Below, piece by piece: positions 32,696-44,358 of a stretch of 64,000 nucleotides of DNA. The notes beneath the pieces are model-generated. The model was not told where the DNA came from and searched no databases. It saw only the letters and a program-made list of their open reading frames with translations. Origin of the DNA: Caprella mutica (Eukaryota > Arthropoda > Malacostraca > Amphipoda > Caprellidae); assembly GCA_947561585.1 (NCBI GenBank), contig CANNZV010000425.1, positions 1-64,000 on the forward strand, read 5' to 3'. The stretch's first letter is position 1. The number at the start of each line of letters is the position of its first letter. The position numbers were made by a program, and so were the translations under genes.

Positions 32696-32899
32696 AGGGT
32701 TAGTTTTGAATTATCGGATTGTTCTACATTCTCGATCATTTGTTAATAAAAATCATTATTTTTTTTAAATCGTATCCATGATATCTTTCGGTATCGTGGA
32801 TACGTATTACGTATAATATAAATTAAATGATAAATATTATATAATTTTTCTTTATATCATCGGAAATGTGGAACAGTACGGCAACTTGTAAGTTACCTT
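32696..32899. mobile_element. Family A MITE
   Basis: AGGGTTAGTTTTGAATTATC on the left and GCAACTTGTAAGTTACCTT on the right. A variant micro-palindrome P (CGTATCCATGATATC and complement) is at 32771-32813. Confidence 0.85.
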
Positions 32900-33029
32900 A
32901 TTCAAACAAGATATTATATTTCATATTCCTTCACTATAGTATAGTGACATTTAAGATATGTTTCGAAATGAATTATTGCTATTTAATATTCATAACTTGA
33001 TTAATATTCTAAGAAAACTAACTCATAGA

Positions 33030-33305
33030 GAAAAAGTTATTGTTGAGCCATAGAAAATTATGGTGGGGCCATAGAAGATTATAGTGGGGACAATAGAAGA
33101 TCATGGTGGAGCCCAAGAAGATTAAGGTGGGGCCATATAGAAGATAATAGTGGGGACAATAGAAAATTATAGTGGGGACAATAGAATAATATGGTGGGGC
33201 CATAGAAGATTATGTATAGGGGCCATAGAAGATTATCGTGGGGCCATAGATGATTATGGCGCGGCCAAAGAATATTATGGTGGGCCATAGAAAATTATGG
33301 TAGGA
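33030..33305. repeat. About 21-bp tandem array built from hairpin G sequence
   Basis: About 12 imperfect units of GGGGCCATAGAAGATTATGGT. The unit is the left half of mini-hairpin G. The array is followed by the CCATAAGTTTTTCTCTGGG flank seen at intact G loci. Confidence 0.88.
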
Positions 33306-33345
33306 TGCACACAAAATCTTCGGTTGCTCACCATAAGTTTTTCTC

Positions 33346-33957
33346 TGGGTTTAATACATCTACAAAATATCATAAAAACAATTACCTATTAAAATCATCG
33401 AAGATCTTAGATGATAATATTATTCAAAAACCATCAATTAATGGAACTGCTATTCGCTTAGTTTAAAATATGTTATTTTAGTAGATAAGAACCACCCTAA
33501 TCATCGACGATGCTACTAATAGTTATTTCAAGCAATCATCGATGAAAATGGCAGTTGTAATTATCGAAAATCAATCGTGATGATATCGTTCTTCCCAACT
33601 TTACGATATATAATCAGCGTAAATAATAATTTGCGACATAAAGTGACAGAAAAATGGACGGTAATCGTGCAAGAAAAATGTCGTTCATTTCGAAAATATG
33701 GAACCTAATTGAATCTTTGCTATAATGTCAGTCATAAATTTAGAAAGTCATTTAACATGACTATCAAATATACTGCCGTATTGACATTTTTACATGGAAA
33801 TTGATTGTAATTTTTGGTTAGAGAATAAGTTAATTTCATAATAGATTTACATGTTTATTATTTTCGATTGTGGCTCTGCACTTCCTAAATTTTGATTAAT
33901 TAAATATTGAGTTTGTCCATAAAATATTTTATGTAGAATTTTTCTCTACGTTTTATG
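33346..33957. other. Unassigned intergenic DNA
   Basis: Non-repetitive. No gene is supported. Confidence 0.5.
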
Positions 33958-34322
33958 AAATCTGTTTTCTAGTAACTAAGAGTCCAGTAACTAAGAGTCT
34001 ATTAACTACGAGTTCAGTAACTAAGAGTCCAGTAACCAAGAGAAACTTAGAGTCTAGTAACTAAGAGTCCAGTAACCATGAGAAACTAAGAATATAGTAA
34101 CTAAGAGTGCCTAAGAGTATAGTAGCTAAGAGTAACTATAAGAGTCTAGTAACTAAGAGTCCAGTAACAAAGAGAAACTTAGAGTCTGGTAACTAAGAGT
34201 CCAGTAACCAAGAGAAACTAAGAGTCTAGTAACTAAGAGTTCAGTAACTAAGAGAAACTAAGAATATAGTAACTAAGAGAAACTATAAGAGTCTAGCAAC
34301 TAAGAGTACCTAAGAGTCCATC
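33958..34322. repeat. Irregular AGTAACTAAGAGTCC tandem repeat
   Basis: About 20 degenerate units of 15 bp with interspersed shorter AGAAACTAAGAG and AGTACCTAAGAG segments. Confidence 0.88.
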
Positions 34323-34889
34323 AGTTCTGCTCTTCTCCATCTATATCCCAGAAAGAAGAAATCTTTAGCAGCATATATGTGCCGAGACTTGCGTCTTCTG
34401 AAGCCCACCTATTAAAATATATGTCAGTTGGTTCCTCAGCGTCCATTTTTCCTGCACAAAACTACCTATTTTGACTCATCAAAAAGTCGTGGAGCTTTCA
34501 TTTACGGCAGCTGATTGCCCTTTTGGCCGGTTAAAAAATATTCTCGGGAAACAAATACCAAGTTGTGCTTAATTTGACTCGGAGTAGACACTTCTATGGC
34601 TTTGGAAGATCTCGAATGTTAGCAAGAGGGTGGTACTTGCTCTGAGTGATGAGATTAGAAAGATATTCAGTTTGAAACCTAAACTAAGAATAATGTAAAC
34701 AAAAACTGAAATATGGTTGGTAAACAAGCATCTGTTATGAATTTTATCAAGTGTGTTCAGTAATAAACTTTGAAATTTCAGTTAAGATAAGAAAAATATG
34801 AAGGTTCTATCAAGCTGTAACTTTTTAACGCTCTTCTAGATGGTAAATAAAAATAAATTCGTCCCTGCGATAGAAACATTAAAGCTAGG
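34323..34889. other. Unique intergenic DNA, moderately complex
   Basis: Less AT-skewed than most spacers. No open frame or splice arrangement is convincing enough to call a gene. Confidence 0.45.
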
Positions 34890-35330
34890 TACAGTCAAAG
34901 AAAAATGTATATCCGTATTGATTTTGTCAGTTTAGTAATTATACTTTTGCAGCTATTAAATTTATTAATTCTAATGAACTTATATTTTATAATTTGTATG
35001 AGTACACGATGACAAATTTGTAAGATATGAAATAAATAGGAAATATGAAAACTGTGATTTGAGAAATTTTCTTCGCTTGGATACACTTTTTTTGTTAGTA
35101 CATCATATGGTATTTTGAACCTTATGATGGAAACAATGTCCGTATGCAGTCAGACAAAAGCGTATCCGTAATGATTATATTTTAAGATTGGTCTAGGTAT
35201 ACGACGAAAATTATTGAAGGTTTGAAAATAATAGGAAATTTAAAAAACTGAAATTATGCTGCGGAGACTCTTTTCTCTGATAGTACATCATATTGTATTT
35301 TCTGTCTTGGAAACAATTTCCTTGTACTTG
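34890..35330. repeat. Two tandem homologous segments containing a single 32-bp-array-like unit
   Basis: Two units of about 230 bp share GTATATCCGTATTGAT / GCGTATCCGTAATGAT, then ATAGGAAAT, then TTAGTACATCATATGGTATTTT / ATAGTACATCATATTGTATTTT. The second contains GACTCTTTTCTCTGATAGTA at 35267-35286, matching the array at 1-2026. Confidence 0.7.
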
Positions 35331-35560
35331 CACACACGGTGCGTTCATTATTGTCCATGTCCCATGGGACTATCAGAATGTCCCCTCCTTGGCTATGAAG
35401 TGTCCCCAGAAGCTCTCATCTTCATCTGTCTCTGCGAGTTAATGTGCAACAGACTGGCCTTTCCTATATGAGGCTTGACGAGTAATTTCACAAGGCCCTG
35501 GATTTGCTTTGGAGTCGCAGCCTATCTAATCACGTAAGGAAATCGTCTGGAATATCCCTT
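35331..35560. other. GC-richer island without assigned function
   Basis: Composition departs from the AT-rich surroundings. Short open stretches exist on both strands (for instance a minus-strand frame reading KPHIGKASLLHINSQRQ), but no family is recognised. It could be a decayed exon or element fragment. Confidence 0.35.
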
Positions 35561-35584
35561 CCCAGTTGGAAATTTATGTTCGTC

Positions 35585-35830
35585 CATTATTGTCCATTAT
35601 GGTGAATATTTTACAGTAATGTCAAATATTTTAATCTGGATTTTTTATTGAGAATGTTCGATGAAAGAAAATAGACTATAATTTTTTTAAATTAGGATAA
35701 ACCATGATTTGATTCACATAAATTCATTCATCGTCCTAGTTATACGATCTTTTCTAACCGATACTAATCGCACATCGAAGAGCAGTAATCGGTGATTGTA
35801 ATTTTCCGATTGGGTTACTTACAAGAATGT
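35585..35830. repeat. Dispersed repeat, copy 2 (partner at 24945-25110)
   Basis: ATTATTGTCCATTATGGTGA and AATGTTCGATGAAAGA match the first copy, followed by GTGATTGTAATTTTCCGATT. Confidence 0.65.
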
Positions 35831-36159
35831 CACCAGAGATTATTCCTCACGGAATAACACATTCCTGATTAAAGAACGAATCTTCTTATTTCCATACTGA
35901 AGACCTTAACGGAGGATATGTCACCGAGAAAAGAAAACTAAGCTGGAACCAATAGTTCAGAAAAATTCAACATACTCAAAAGTTAACCCTAGTAACTGAA
36001 AAAATCTTTTGTATTTACTAATGGATGTGTAAATATCAAATAACGGTTTATATAATTTTTTTAATCGAAAATTCAATCCGTCAAGTTATATTAGAGATTT
36101 AGTGAGAGCTGGTTCTCCCGAACCAGCGGCTAGGTCAGTGAGTAAATTTTCGAGGGCTA
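35831..36159. other. Unassigned spacer
   Basis: No feature recognised. Confidence 0.45.
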
Positions 36160-36406
36160 GACTGAAAAAAGACGAGTCAAATTGACTCAAAATTTGAGTT
36201 TTTATTTGTCCCAAAATCGGCTCAAACATGTGAGTCAAATTTGACTCATCCTATTGTTTTACTCAACAACAAGAGTCATATTGACTCCTAATTCATTGTC
36301 AGATTGACCCAGGTAGAGTCAATGAAGAGAAAGACTCCGCTATTGGAGTTTTGAAGCCTTGACTCAAGCGATATGAGTCAGTCTGACTCACAATTTTTTC
36401 TCACTG
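36160..36406. mobile_element. Family F MITE (TA target) packed with GAGTCA palindromes
   Basis: Ends GACTGAAAAAAGACGAGTCA and the inverted TGACTCACAATTTTTTCTCA plus CTG are flanked by TA, as for Tc1/mariner-type elements. The interior holds repeated palindromes such as TGAGTCAAATTTGACTCA and ATGAGTCAGTCTGACTCA. Confidence 0.8.
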
Positions 36407-36627
36407 TAGGTTAGCATGGTTAATAGATATTGTAATATTCATTTAACGAGGTTTATGACCCAGATATTAAAGTTTAACTTAGATCTCTACTTTTGAACAG
36501 TTTTATACCCTATTATTTATGTTTGTTTTCGAAGTAAGTTGATTTCATTTGTTTCTACCATTCTTGCTTGTACTTGCTGTGTTAAAAGTCTTCGTTCTTT
36601 ATAATGAATTTTAATAATTAGATACGT

Positions 36628-36870
36628 TAACCATCAACTATCTACAAGTTTATATTTTTTTCAAAAACCAGTTCATTATCTCCATATGCATAAATATATA
36701 TTTAATTCATCCATTAGGATGTTTAACGTCTGCTTCGGAACTAAATGCCATATCGCTGACATCAGAAGGAAATTAAATACAAGGGACTGAAAGAAGATGT
36801 CAGAAAGTTACATAGCATGTTAACCATCAAATACCTACAGGAATATAATCTAACTTCCCCAAAAACCACA
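36628..36870. repeat. Local direct duplication flanking a dispersed segment
   Basis: GTTAACCATCAACTATCTAC near 36628 and GTTAACCATCAAATACCTAC near 36818 are direct repeats about 190 bp apart. Between them, 36717-36812 (TTAACGTCTGCTTCGGAACT) matches 55625-55712. Confidence 0.65.
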
Positions 36871-37921
36871 AATCTCCATAATTATCTCCACTACCAACTT
36901 CAACTGCAGTTGGCGAAATTATTCTAGCATTATACAGTCTGGTGAAAGTTTAACGAAAAGTTATACCCAGTCGGTCTTTATCGACCGGATAAAGTTTTCG
37001 AGTCCTCGACTTCAAGTTATCGGACACATCTTCATTTCTCTTCAGTAGTTTAAGTGCATCAGGAAATCGCAGTTGAAATACTGAGTTCTATTGGTTCATC
37101 TTGAGAAAGTTATGCTTGGGAAAGGACCACACTTAATCTTCTATGGCCCCACCATGACACATTGAAACTTATTTCAATATCAGAAATCAAACACTGGATC
37201 TTGTAGCATATTGAAGCCAAATCTTGAGCAGGTAATTCGAATTGAAATTTATATAAATTCTATTGATTCATTTAATTTAAGCAACAGAAAAAAGTTTTGC
37301 TCTAAGAAAAAAAAGAAAAAAATTGTAGAATTTATCAAAAAATTTTTTTTTATAATTTATAGATCCATGCAAATTACCATTTTTTGTGTTTCCTATCAAA
37401 CTTATCCATAAGTAACTAAAACTCACTAGCTCCTTCCAGACGTTTTTCAAAGAATAGAGTACGACTTATTTTGAACTTACAATAGTCAGAAATGAGTCCT
37501 TTAAATCTCCTAAAATTTCAATCCCCTCTTCAAGTTCCCTTTGAGACCATTGCTAATTAATTAATAATGACATTCAGGCTTTTGCCCTCTGCGATGATTG
37601 AAGTTCTGAGCGGAATTTTAGAGCCCCAACTCTGCGTATTAATATTGTAGGAGATGGTGATCATTCTTCATCTCACTGCCATAAATAAGTGGAAGCCTTT
37701 TGAGTTCATCTGCAAGAAGGACTTATAGTTGATGTTCAGAAGGAAACTGTGGAATTATGTAGTGGAAGTGTTACACTTTTTGAACCGTGAATTAAAAATA
37801 GGTGCACGTGATTTAGAAGACTTCGGTGGGCATATGGTATAATATATAACAGAGCTAGATTAAAAACCAGTACAAAAGATTTGAAGAACTTTTCCTAGGC
37901 TTTTATAATTGTATTTGAAAA
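36871..37921. other. Unassigned DNA with a hairpin G half
   Basis: Non-repetitive except CTTAATCTTCTATGGCCCCA at about 37132-37151, a hairpin G half. No gene is supported. Confidence 0.5.
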
Positions 37922-38213
37922 CTAGTGTACTTTCCCGTTAAAAATAACGAGTTATCATCAATACCAATTTATTACCCATTATTAGGTTACTTTTAATGAA
38001 TTCAATTTAACTCAAATTTTCTAAATAGTCAAATTTTTTTATCGATAAAATACATTTAAAAAGTGAATGAAAACAGGGAAATTTAAATATCAAGTCAAGA
38101 TATTCCCGTGCGTATCATAGTTACATTCTTCATGCTTAATACCCGTTGAGTAAAAGCGGACACCAAATAAATAAATATATAAATAAACACACGAAGGAAA
38201 TTATAAGTATAGA
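37922..38213 (-). mobile_element. Non-autonomous Helitron H1, copy 2
   Basis: Read on the minus strand it begins TCTATACTTATAATTTCC and ends with the AACGGG hairpin arm and TACACTAG. It matches the other copies throughout. Confidence 0.88.
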
Positions 38214-38216
38214 TTT

Positions 38217-38270
38217 ATCTTATATGTTCGAAAATGTGGAACCATCCGATAACTCATAACTTTCCCTTCC
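38217..38270. mobile_element. Family A MITE, right arm only
   Basis: TATGTTCGAAAATGTGGAAC then CATCCGATAACTCATAAC directly follows the Helitron 5' end. Confidence 0.7.
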
Positions 38271-38304
38271 CAATTGTAGTCAAAGTTTCAAACAGTTTTA
38301 TATA

Positions 38305-39050
38305 CAGGGTGTTTCTTTTCAGATCCGAGAAAATTTGACAGCTTGCATAAAACTCAAAATAAAACCTTTTTCAAGAATGATGTAGTGTCCAAAAATATTT
38401 CGTTATCGAGATATTGATACCCTGATTCTAGGGTTATTTTGACATATTTAGGGTAATTTTGACGTATTTAGGGTAATTTTGACATATTTAGGGTAATTTT
38501 GACATATTTAGGGTAATTTTGACATATTTAGGGTAATTTTGACATATTTAGGGTAATTTTGACATATTTAGGGTAATTTTGACATATTTAGGGTAATTTT
38601 GACATATTTAGGGAATTTCATACAAAACAAACATTGTTTAACGAAAACTTAAATTATCAAAACTTCTTAGCTTTCAAGATATTAACTAAAATTGAAAAAA
38701 CAACATATCTTATAGTATCTATTATAATGCTCTTATTATTAATTTTTAACGAATAACCATCTGATAGGATCGTAAGTACTTGTGACTATCTAGGTAGAAT
38801 TTCTTTCAAAACTTTAAAAGTCAATATCGTGAAAACAAAACAGTTTTTATAATTAACGTTTTCGTGAAACATTGTTTCTCTTTTATGTAAAATTCCCTAT
38901 GTATGTCAAAAATTACCTTAGAATTAAGTTATCAATTTCTCAATATTGAAATATTTTTGGATATTCTTTTTTATTCTTGAAAAGTGTTTATATTTTGAGT
39001 TTTAAATGCAAGTTGTTCACTTTTTTTCGGATCCGAAATGAAACACCCTG
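38305..39050. mobile_element. Mariner-like long-inverted-repeat element (about 746 bp)
   Basis: Ends CAGGGTGTTTCTTTTCAGAT and the inverted TCCGAAATGAAACACCCTG, flanked by TATA on both sides. Arms of more than 300 bp share TAGTGTCCAAAAATATTT-like, GAATTTTACATA-like and AACATTGTTT-like blocks. The left arm carries a tandem array (38430-38612) that the right arm has only once. Non-coding. Confidence 0.85.
38430..38612. repeat. 20-bp minisatellite inside one arm of the mariner-like element
   Basis: About nine nearly identical units TTTAGGGTAATTTTGACATA. The opposite arm at about 38897-38922 has a single reverse-complement unit (TATGTCAAAAATTACCTTA). Confidence 0.95.
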
Positions 39051-39474
39051 TATATACATTATCGAACTAATAAATATAAATTCTTTCTTAAAAAATAACC
39101 TCAAATATATTCATTTATTTTACGCTTCACTTCATCGCCTTTCCTTAGGGAGAATTTTCAATTCAAAGTCAAAACAGCAGTCAAATTTTATAGACACTCT
39201 TGTTTCTATTGGGAAAATACTGTCTTTAAAAATAAGAGCAAACTTCATACACGTGTCTAAAATATTATGAAGACTGTAGTCAAGGAATTAATAATTAAAA
39301 TGCATTTTCCAATCAATAGCGATATATTTCAGAGGTATAATTTGGAGCAACTGTGCAAGCAATGTAGTTTTATAGACCAGTTTAACTGGTAATGGACTGG
39401 ACTAATCACTATCAATTAGAAATTAATTGCTTTGCTCTAGATGAAATTCTGAATTATTATCGAACTAGTGTATT
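39051..39474. other. Unassigned spacer
   Basis: No feature recognised. Confidence 0.45.
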
Positions 39475-39750
39475 TTCCCGTTAAAAACAATGGGTCTTCA
39501 ATAGTTATTTATTACCCGTTATTAGCTTATTTAAGGTAACTTAATTAAAATTTATTTTTCTATTGTAAGCGTATACTTACTATATTAATTTTAATAGATA
39601 AAATACATGATACAAAAATTGGATACAAACAATTTATATATCATATCAGTATATTCCCGTGCGTATCATAGTTACATTCTTCATGTTTAATACCCGTCGA
39701 GTAAAAGCGGACACTGAATAAATAAACACACTACGGAAATTATTAGGATA
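39475..39750 (-). mobile_element. Non-autonomous Helitron H1, copy 3
   Basis: On the minus strand it starts TCTATCCTAATAATTTCCGT and ends ACGGG, AAAATACACTAG. The hairpin is partly decayed. Confidence 0.86.
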
Positions 39751-39945
39751 GACTATTCCAAACTCTTTGACTGTTGCACATTTTAGAACATGTAAGAAAA
39801 TAATATAGAGTTTAACATATAAACACGTTATTTTTATTGGTATCCATGATACCTGCATGTATCATGGATACCAATGGCAATATGTCAAACTATATATCAT
39901 ATGTTCGAAAATGTGGAACCGTTCGATAACTCGGATTTCCCCCAG
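39751..39945. mobile_element. Family A MITE abutting the Helitron
   Basis: The left arm is decayed (TTTGACTGTTGCACATTTTA) and touches the Helitron 5' end. The right arm is ATGTTCGAAAATGTGGAACC. Micro-palindrome P is at 39836-39875. Confidence 0.82.
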
Positions 39946-41164
39946 GTTCAGTTAACTATATACTATGAACAAAGATTTTTTAATTCAAAATTCAAAACTT
40001 TTAAACTAATATTTCTTTGTTTATTTTATGTTCTATAAATTAAACATATTTGTATCATTTATATGCAGAAAACTTATATATAAAGAAAAAAACGTTTCAC
40101 CGAACATTGAAAAATAGTTCGATGAATAATTTAACAAAAAATAGTAAATGTTCAGTTTTCAAATTGACACAGAATAATATTTTCGTATATCAGTTCTACT
40201 AAAGATTTCTCTTAAGTATAGTGCTTATACTACTTCTATTTCTTGAAATATTAAAGAAGTTGATTGACTATTTCAAAATGAAAATATATTTCAAAACTGG
40301 CCAAACAGTTTACCATTCATATTTTATTTCATATAAACAGGCATGTGAGTTATAAAATATGAAAAACATTTAATATCTAATATTTTTCTACGTTTTTAAA
40401 AAGATGACGGAAAATAAACGTATAGGCTTACAGTAAACCCACGTTTTTTCCACTACGTTGATTTTATACTAAAAAAAGAAGATTTCAGGAGCACTCGTGT
40501 AAATTATGATGGTGGACTATGTACCCGTAACATGTCTCATGTTCTGAAAGCATGTTTTACCTCCTAAAACGTGGTCTCTTTTACACATGAGAGGTCCATC
40601 TTCTAATGGACCCATCGATCTTTTTTCCGGCCAACGCTATCCCCAAACAGTGGCAGTCGGCGTGAAAAATGAAACACATGAAAAGTTAGTCCGACGATAC
40701 AACACATAACTTTCTGGGTCCGGAGATCAGATGTGTTGGTAGCCAGGTAAAAATGCATCTAGGCAACCTTGTCCCAATATTGGGACAACATTGTTGAAAA
40801 TAAATTTTTTCACTTTTCGTCAATGCACGAGTTTTCTTAATAATTATATACTGAATTAATGAGATGGAATTAGACTGAAATTTTTTTATGCTCTTATCTC
40901 GAATTATCTACATGTAAATAAAAAGAAATTATCTGAACTTAACGCATGTGGAAATATATATAACATAGATATAACTTTTCTGGCTATTTTAAGAATGTCA
41001 TATTTAAATGTTACAGACGAATTTAAATGTCAGGTATAATATTTATATCTCATTGTTTTTAATGAAAAATGAATTTAATATTTAATAATGAATTATAATT
41101 AAATTTGTATGCAATATTAATATGGTTATTGCAGAAAATAATATATCAAAAAATATTTATAAAT
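39946..41164. other. Unassigned AT-rich DNA
   Basis: A slightly less AT-rich segment at 40480-40760 contains CCCAATATTGGGACAACATT, echoing 17258-17425. No gene is supported. Confidence 0.5.
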
Positions 41165-41990
41165 TTTTTGTTTCTATTTGTTGTTAATTATATCAGCGGA
41201 ATGTTGTTATTTGTTATATTGTTATAGTGAATATTGTTATTTTGCAGTAGTATTATTAGTAATATTGTTATTAGGAATATTTTTTATTATGAATATTGTT
41301 ATTTTAACAGTTCTATTGTTATTATTTTATTATATTTTATTTTTAATATTGTTATTTTTAATATCACTATTTTTAATATTGTTATTTTAATATTTTTATT
41401 TTCAATATTGTTTTTTTCAATATTGTTATTTTCAATATTATTATTTTCAATATTGTTATTTATAATATTGTTATTTTAATATTGTTATTGTGAATATTGT
41501 TATTTATAATATTGTTATTTTAAATATTTTTATTTTCAATATTGTTTTTTTCAATATTGTTATTTTCAATATTGTTATTTTCAATATTGTTATTTATAAT
41601 ATTGTTATTTTAATATTGTTATTGTGAATATTGTTATTTATAATATTGTTATTTTAAATATTTTTATTTTCAATATTGTTTTTTTCAATATTGTTATTTT
41701 CAATATTGTTATTTTCAATATTGTTATTTATAATATTGTTATTTTAATATTGTTATTGTGAATATTGTTATTTATAATATTGTTATTTTAAATATTTTTA
41801 TTTTCAATATTGTTATTTTCAATATTGTTATTTTCAATATTGCTATTTATAATATTGTTATTTTAATATTGTTATTGTGAATATTGTTATTTATAATATT
41901 GTTATTTTAATATTGTTATTTTTAATATTGTTATTTCAATATTGTTATTTTTAATATTGTTATTTTTAACATTGTTATTGTGAATATATC
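41165..41990. repeat. AT-rich array with 134-bp higher-order period
   Basis: Basic words ATTGTTATTTTCAAT and ATTGTTATTTATAAT. The rare TTATTGTGAATATTG variant recurs at 41491, 41625 and 41759 (134 bp each), then at 41878. Confidence 0.93.
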
Positions 41991-42246
41991 CCGTATCTAT
42001 ACGTTATATTCCCAATATACTATTTTCATTTTAATTCCAATTCATCAAATGTTAATTATTTTTACATTCGAATTACAAGATATTATGACAGGGAAAAATG
42101 ACCATAACGACATATTAATTCCATAAAATCCCCCCGAACGGGAATGGGAATTAGTATAACATTAAATAACCAACACTGGAATAAATTAACTAATTACATC
42201 ATATATTTATAATGTACATAAAAACAATATTATTTTAATTATTTAT
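41991..42246. other. Unassigned spacer
   Basis: No feature recognised. Confidence 0.45.
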
Positions 42247-42420
42247 AGGGTAAGTTATGAATTATTGGTCGGTTTCACATCTTCGGTCATATAAGAAAAA
42301 ACGATATAATTATAATAATTAAATTTTTATTTTATAAATAGAGATAACAAATCAATTATTATACAATTTTTTCTTTTATGACCGAAGATGTGAAACTGAC
42401 CAATAATTCGTAACTTACCT
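42247..42420. mobile_element. Family A MITE, 'cttcggtc' subtype, well preserved
   Basis: AGGGTAAGTTATGAATTATT and AATAATTCGTAACTTACCT ends, arms with GGTTTCACATCTTCGGTCAT and complement. It lacks micro-palindrome P. Confidence 0.93.
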
Positions 42421-42715
42421 TATATCAAATATTTCTTTATCTATTAGTTGTACTGTAAATTACTTAACTAATTACCATGTCTTAATAATGAAATAAAGAA
42501 ATAACCTGAGTAACAATTGTTTCTTCCAGAGAATAATAACTAATTAATTAGTTCTAATATATGCAATTACGACTAATGGACACAGCAGATAGTACAAAAA
42601 GGGGTGAAATACACATCACCGAACAAGTAACATATTACCGATCATTATTATGAATTTTAAGAAAAATTAATCATTATTATTTGAGTATATTTTTATTTTT
42701 CTTAATTCTATTTTA
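42421..42715. other. Unassigned spacer
   Basis: No feature recognised. Confidence 0.45.
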
Positions 42716-44275
42716 GCTACCTATCATTTAGTTCTAGTTCTATCATTTAGTTCTAGTTTTATCATTTAGTTCTAGTTCTATCATTTAGTTCTAGTTCTAT
42801 CATTTGGTTCTAGTTCTATCATTTAGTTCTAGTTCTATCATTTAGTTCTAGTTCTATCATTTGGTTCCAGTTCTATCATTTAGTTCTAGTTCTATCATTT
42901 AGTTCTAGTTCTATCATTTAGTTCCAGTTCTATCATTTAGTTCTAGTTCTATCATTTAGTTCTAGTTCTATCATTTGGTTCTATTCCTATCATTATGCTC
43001 TAGTTCTATCATTTAGTTCCAGTTCTATCATTTGGTTCTAGTCCTATCATTATACTCTAGTTCTATCATATGGTTCTAGTTCTATCATTTAGTTCTAGTT
43101 CTATCATTTAGTTCTAGTTCTATCATTTGGTTCTAGTCCTATCATTATACTCTAGTTCTATCATTTGGTTCTAGTTCTATCATTTAGTTCTAGTTCTATC
43201 ATTTAGTTCTAGTTCTATCATTTAGTTCCAGTTCTATCATTTAGTTCTAGTTCTATCATTTGGTTCTAGTTCTATCATTTAGTTCCAGTTCTATCATTTA
43301 GTTCTAGTTCTATCATTTAGTTCTAGTTCTATCATTTGGTTCTATTTCTATCATTATGCTCTAGTTCTATCATTTAGTTCCAGTTCTATCATTTGGTTCT
43401 AGTCCTATCATTATACTCTAGTTCTATCATTTGGTTCTAGTTCTATCATTTAGTTCTAGTTCTAACATTTAGTTCTAGTTCTATCATTTGGTTCTAGTTC
43501 TATCATTTAGTTCTAGTTCTATCATTTGGTTCTAGTTCTATCATTCATTTAGTTCTAGTTCTATCATTTAGTTCTAGTTCTATCATTTAGTTCTAGTTCT
43601 ATCATTTGGTTCTAGTGCTATCATTTAGTTCTAGTTCTATCATTTGGTTCTAGTTCTATCATTTAGTTCCAGTTCTATCATTTGGTTCTAGTTCAATCAT
43701 TTAGTTCTAGTTCTATCATTTAGTTCTAGTTCTATCATTTGGTTCTAGTTCTACCATTTAGTTCTAGTTCTATCATTTGGTTCTAGTTCTATCATTTAGT
43801 TCTAGTTCCATCATTTGGTTCTAGTTCTATCATTTAGTTCTAGTTCTATCATTTGGTTCTAGTTCTATCATTTGGTTCTAGTTCTATCATTTAGTTCTAT
43901 GTAGTTCTATCATTCAGTTCTAGTTCTATCATTTGGTTCTAGTTCTATCATTTAGTTCTATGTAGTTCTATCATTTGGTTCTGGTTCTATCATTTAGTTC
44001 TATGTAGTTCTATCATTTGGTTCTGGTTCTATCATTTAGTTACAGTTCAATCATTTAATTCTAGTTCTATCATTTGGTTCTAGTTCTATCATTTAGTTCC
44101 ATTTCTATCATTTTGTTCTAGTTCTATCATTTAGTTCTAATTCTATCATTTAGTTCTAGTTCTATCATTAGTTCCAGTTCTATCTTTTATTTCCAGTTCT
44201 ATCATTTATTTCCAGTTCTATCATTTATTTCCAGTTCTATCATTTATTTCCAGTTCTATCATTTAGTATTTTAGT
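42716..44275. repeat. 20-bp minisatellite (about 77 copies)
   Basis: Units TAGTTCTAGTTCTATCATTT with TGG, CCA and TATGCTC/TATACTC variants. The variant trains at 42992 and 43048 recur 361 bp later (43352, 43409), a higher-order step of about 18 units. The right edge decays into TTTATTTCCAGTTCTATCA units. Confidence 0.97.
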
Positions 44276-44331
44276 TCTAGTGTCATCTGGTACGTGAACG
44301 CGTTCTATCACACTGTGCATTCATTAATTTT

Positions 44332-44358
44332 CTGGAGGGGAGAGGGGGGGGGGGAGGG
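44332..44358. repeat. Purine/G-rich tract
   Basis: GGAGGGGAGAGGGGGGGGGG and following GAGGG, a potential G-quadruplex former in otherwise AT-rich DNA. Confidence 0.8.

Noticed and set aside
44332..44358. G-tract as promoter element
   Set aside because: No gene follows it. It is noted only as a possible G-quadruplex.
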